From positions 1 through 5,720 of the forward strand of contig JAGWJK010000341.1 in NCBI GenBank assembly GCA_028865845.1: DNA of 5,720 bases. Direction: 5' to 3'. Position numbers and translations under genes: made by a program. Below the pieces are notes generated by a model. It had not been told where the DNA came from. It searched no databases and saw only the letters and a list, made by a program, of their open reading frames with translations. Below, piece by piece: positions 5,493-5,720 of this stretch. Source of the stretch: Rhizobiaceae bacterium. GTDB taxonomy: Bacteria > Pseudomonadota > Alphaproteobacteria > Rhizobiales > Rhizobiaceae. Every line of letters begins with the position of its first letter. Position 1 is the stretch's first letter.

Positions 5493-5720
5493 TTGAAATC
5501 ACGTGATGATGATGAAATCACCGGAGCACAAATTCGAGCGGCTCGAGCGTTACTTCGCTGGAGTGCAAAAGATCTTGCTAACGCTGCCAAGGTTGGGGTC
5601 GCTACCGTCAGCCGAGCAGAGGTCGAGAACGAGCGCCCTTCTCTAACCACTGCAAACTTGAGCGCGATCCAAAGGGCGCTCGAAACCGCAGGAATAAAAT
5701 TCATTCCCCAAAATGGCGGA
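5493..5720 (+). CDS. XRE-family helix-turn-helix transcriptional regulator, 3' end outside window
   Basis: 76 codons are visible and the frame is open at the right edge. The translation carries a typical small XRE domain: ITGAQIRAARALLRWSAKDL (9-28), the turn and recognition helix AAKVGVATVSRAE (31-43), then LTTANLSAIQRALETAGIKF (51-70) and IPQNGG at the edge. In alphaproteobacterial proteins of this type the sequence ITGAQIRAAR at the N-terminus and a 'gal-like' EF/KFIPxNGG end are usual, and the protein generally stops shortly afterwards, so little is probably missing. It should bind DNA as a dimer and may control itself and the divergent 235-residue gene. The start is uncertain: TTG at 5493 is chosen, GTG at 5484 is the alternative. 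The overlapping minus-strand open frame (5363-5704) is its antisense shadow. Confidence 0.85.
   Translation, partial: MKSRDDDEITGAQIRAARALLRWSAKDLANAAKVGVATVSRAEVENERPSLTTANLSAIQRALETAGIKFIPQNGG

Noticed and set aside
5363..5704. 113-codon minus-strand ORF at the right end.
   Set aside because: It is the antisense of the XRE regulator, whose HTH motif on the plus strand is far more convincing.

Overview
The window looks like chromosome or megaplasmid from a GC-rich alphaproteobacterium, most likely a member of the Rhizobiales (Rhizobium, Sinorhizobium, Agrobacterium or Mesorhizobium type). I infer this from the protein style, from the tightly packed peptide-type ABC operon, and from two small genes whose families I know mainly from this order. 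No RNA gene, transposase or CRISPR array was seen.

Left three quarters (1-4359, minus strand): one operon for a peptide/opine/nickel-type (Dpp/Opp family) ABC importer. In order of transcription it holds a secreted substrate-binding protein (4359-2767), a DppB-like permease (2757-1786), a DppC-like permease (1774-899) and a DppD-like ATPase (902 to the left edge, incomplete). Gaps are 9 and 11 bases, followed by a 4-base ATGA overlap, so the genes are almost certainly co-transcribed. The binding protein would capture a substrate in the periplasm, the two permeases form the channel, and the ATPase drives transport. A second, DppF-like ATPase is expected beyond the left edge, as a separate gene or fused to this one. 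The substrate cannot be read from the sequence.

Control region (4360-4532): a candidate promoter for the operon, an overlapping 30-base element that is both a partial dyad and a direct repeat, and a leader of about 120 bases holding two strong hairpins. A divergent 51-codon ORF (4533-4688, plus) looks like just the DNA-binding part of an XRE/Cro-type regulator and may be the cut-down remnant of a local regulator.

Right part (4663-5720): a 235-residue protein of unknown function on the minus strand, whose 3' end overlaps the small HTH ORF by 26 bases in convergent orientation, and a divergent XRE-type regulator (5493 to the right edge, incomplete) that probably starts at TTG. The 122-base gap between these two carries a small inverted repeat. 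This unknown gene plus XRE gene looks like a separate accessory module abutting the transporter operon.

Most of the window is ordinary transporter DNA. The stretches worth a second look are the structured leader and operator-like element at 4396-4514 and the apparent junction at 4663-4758.
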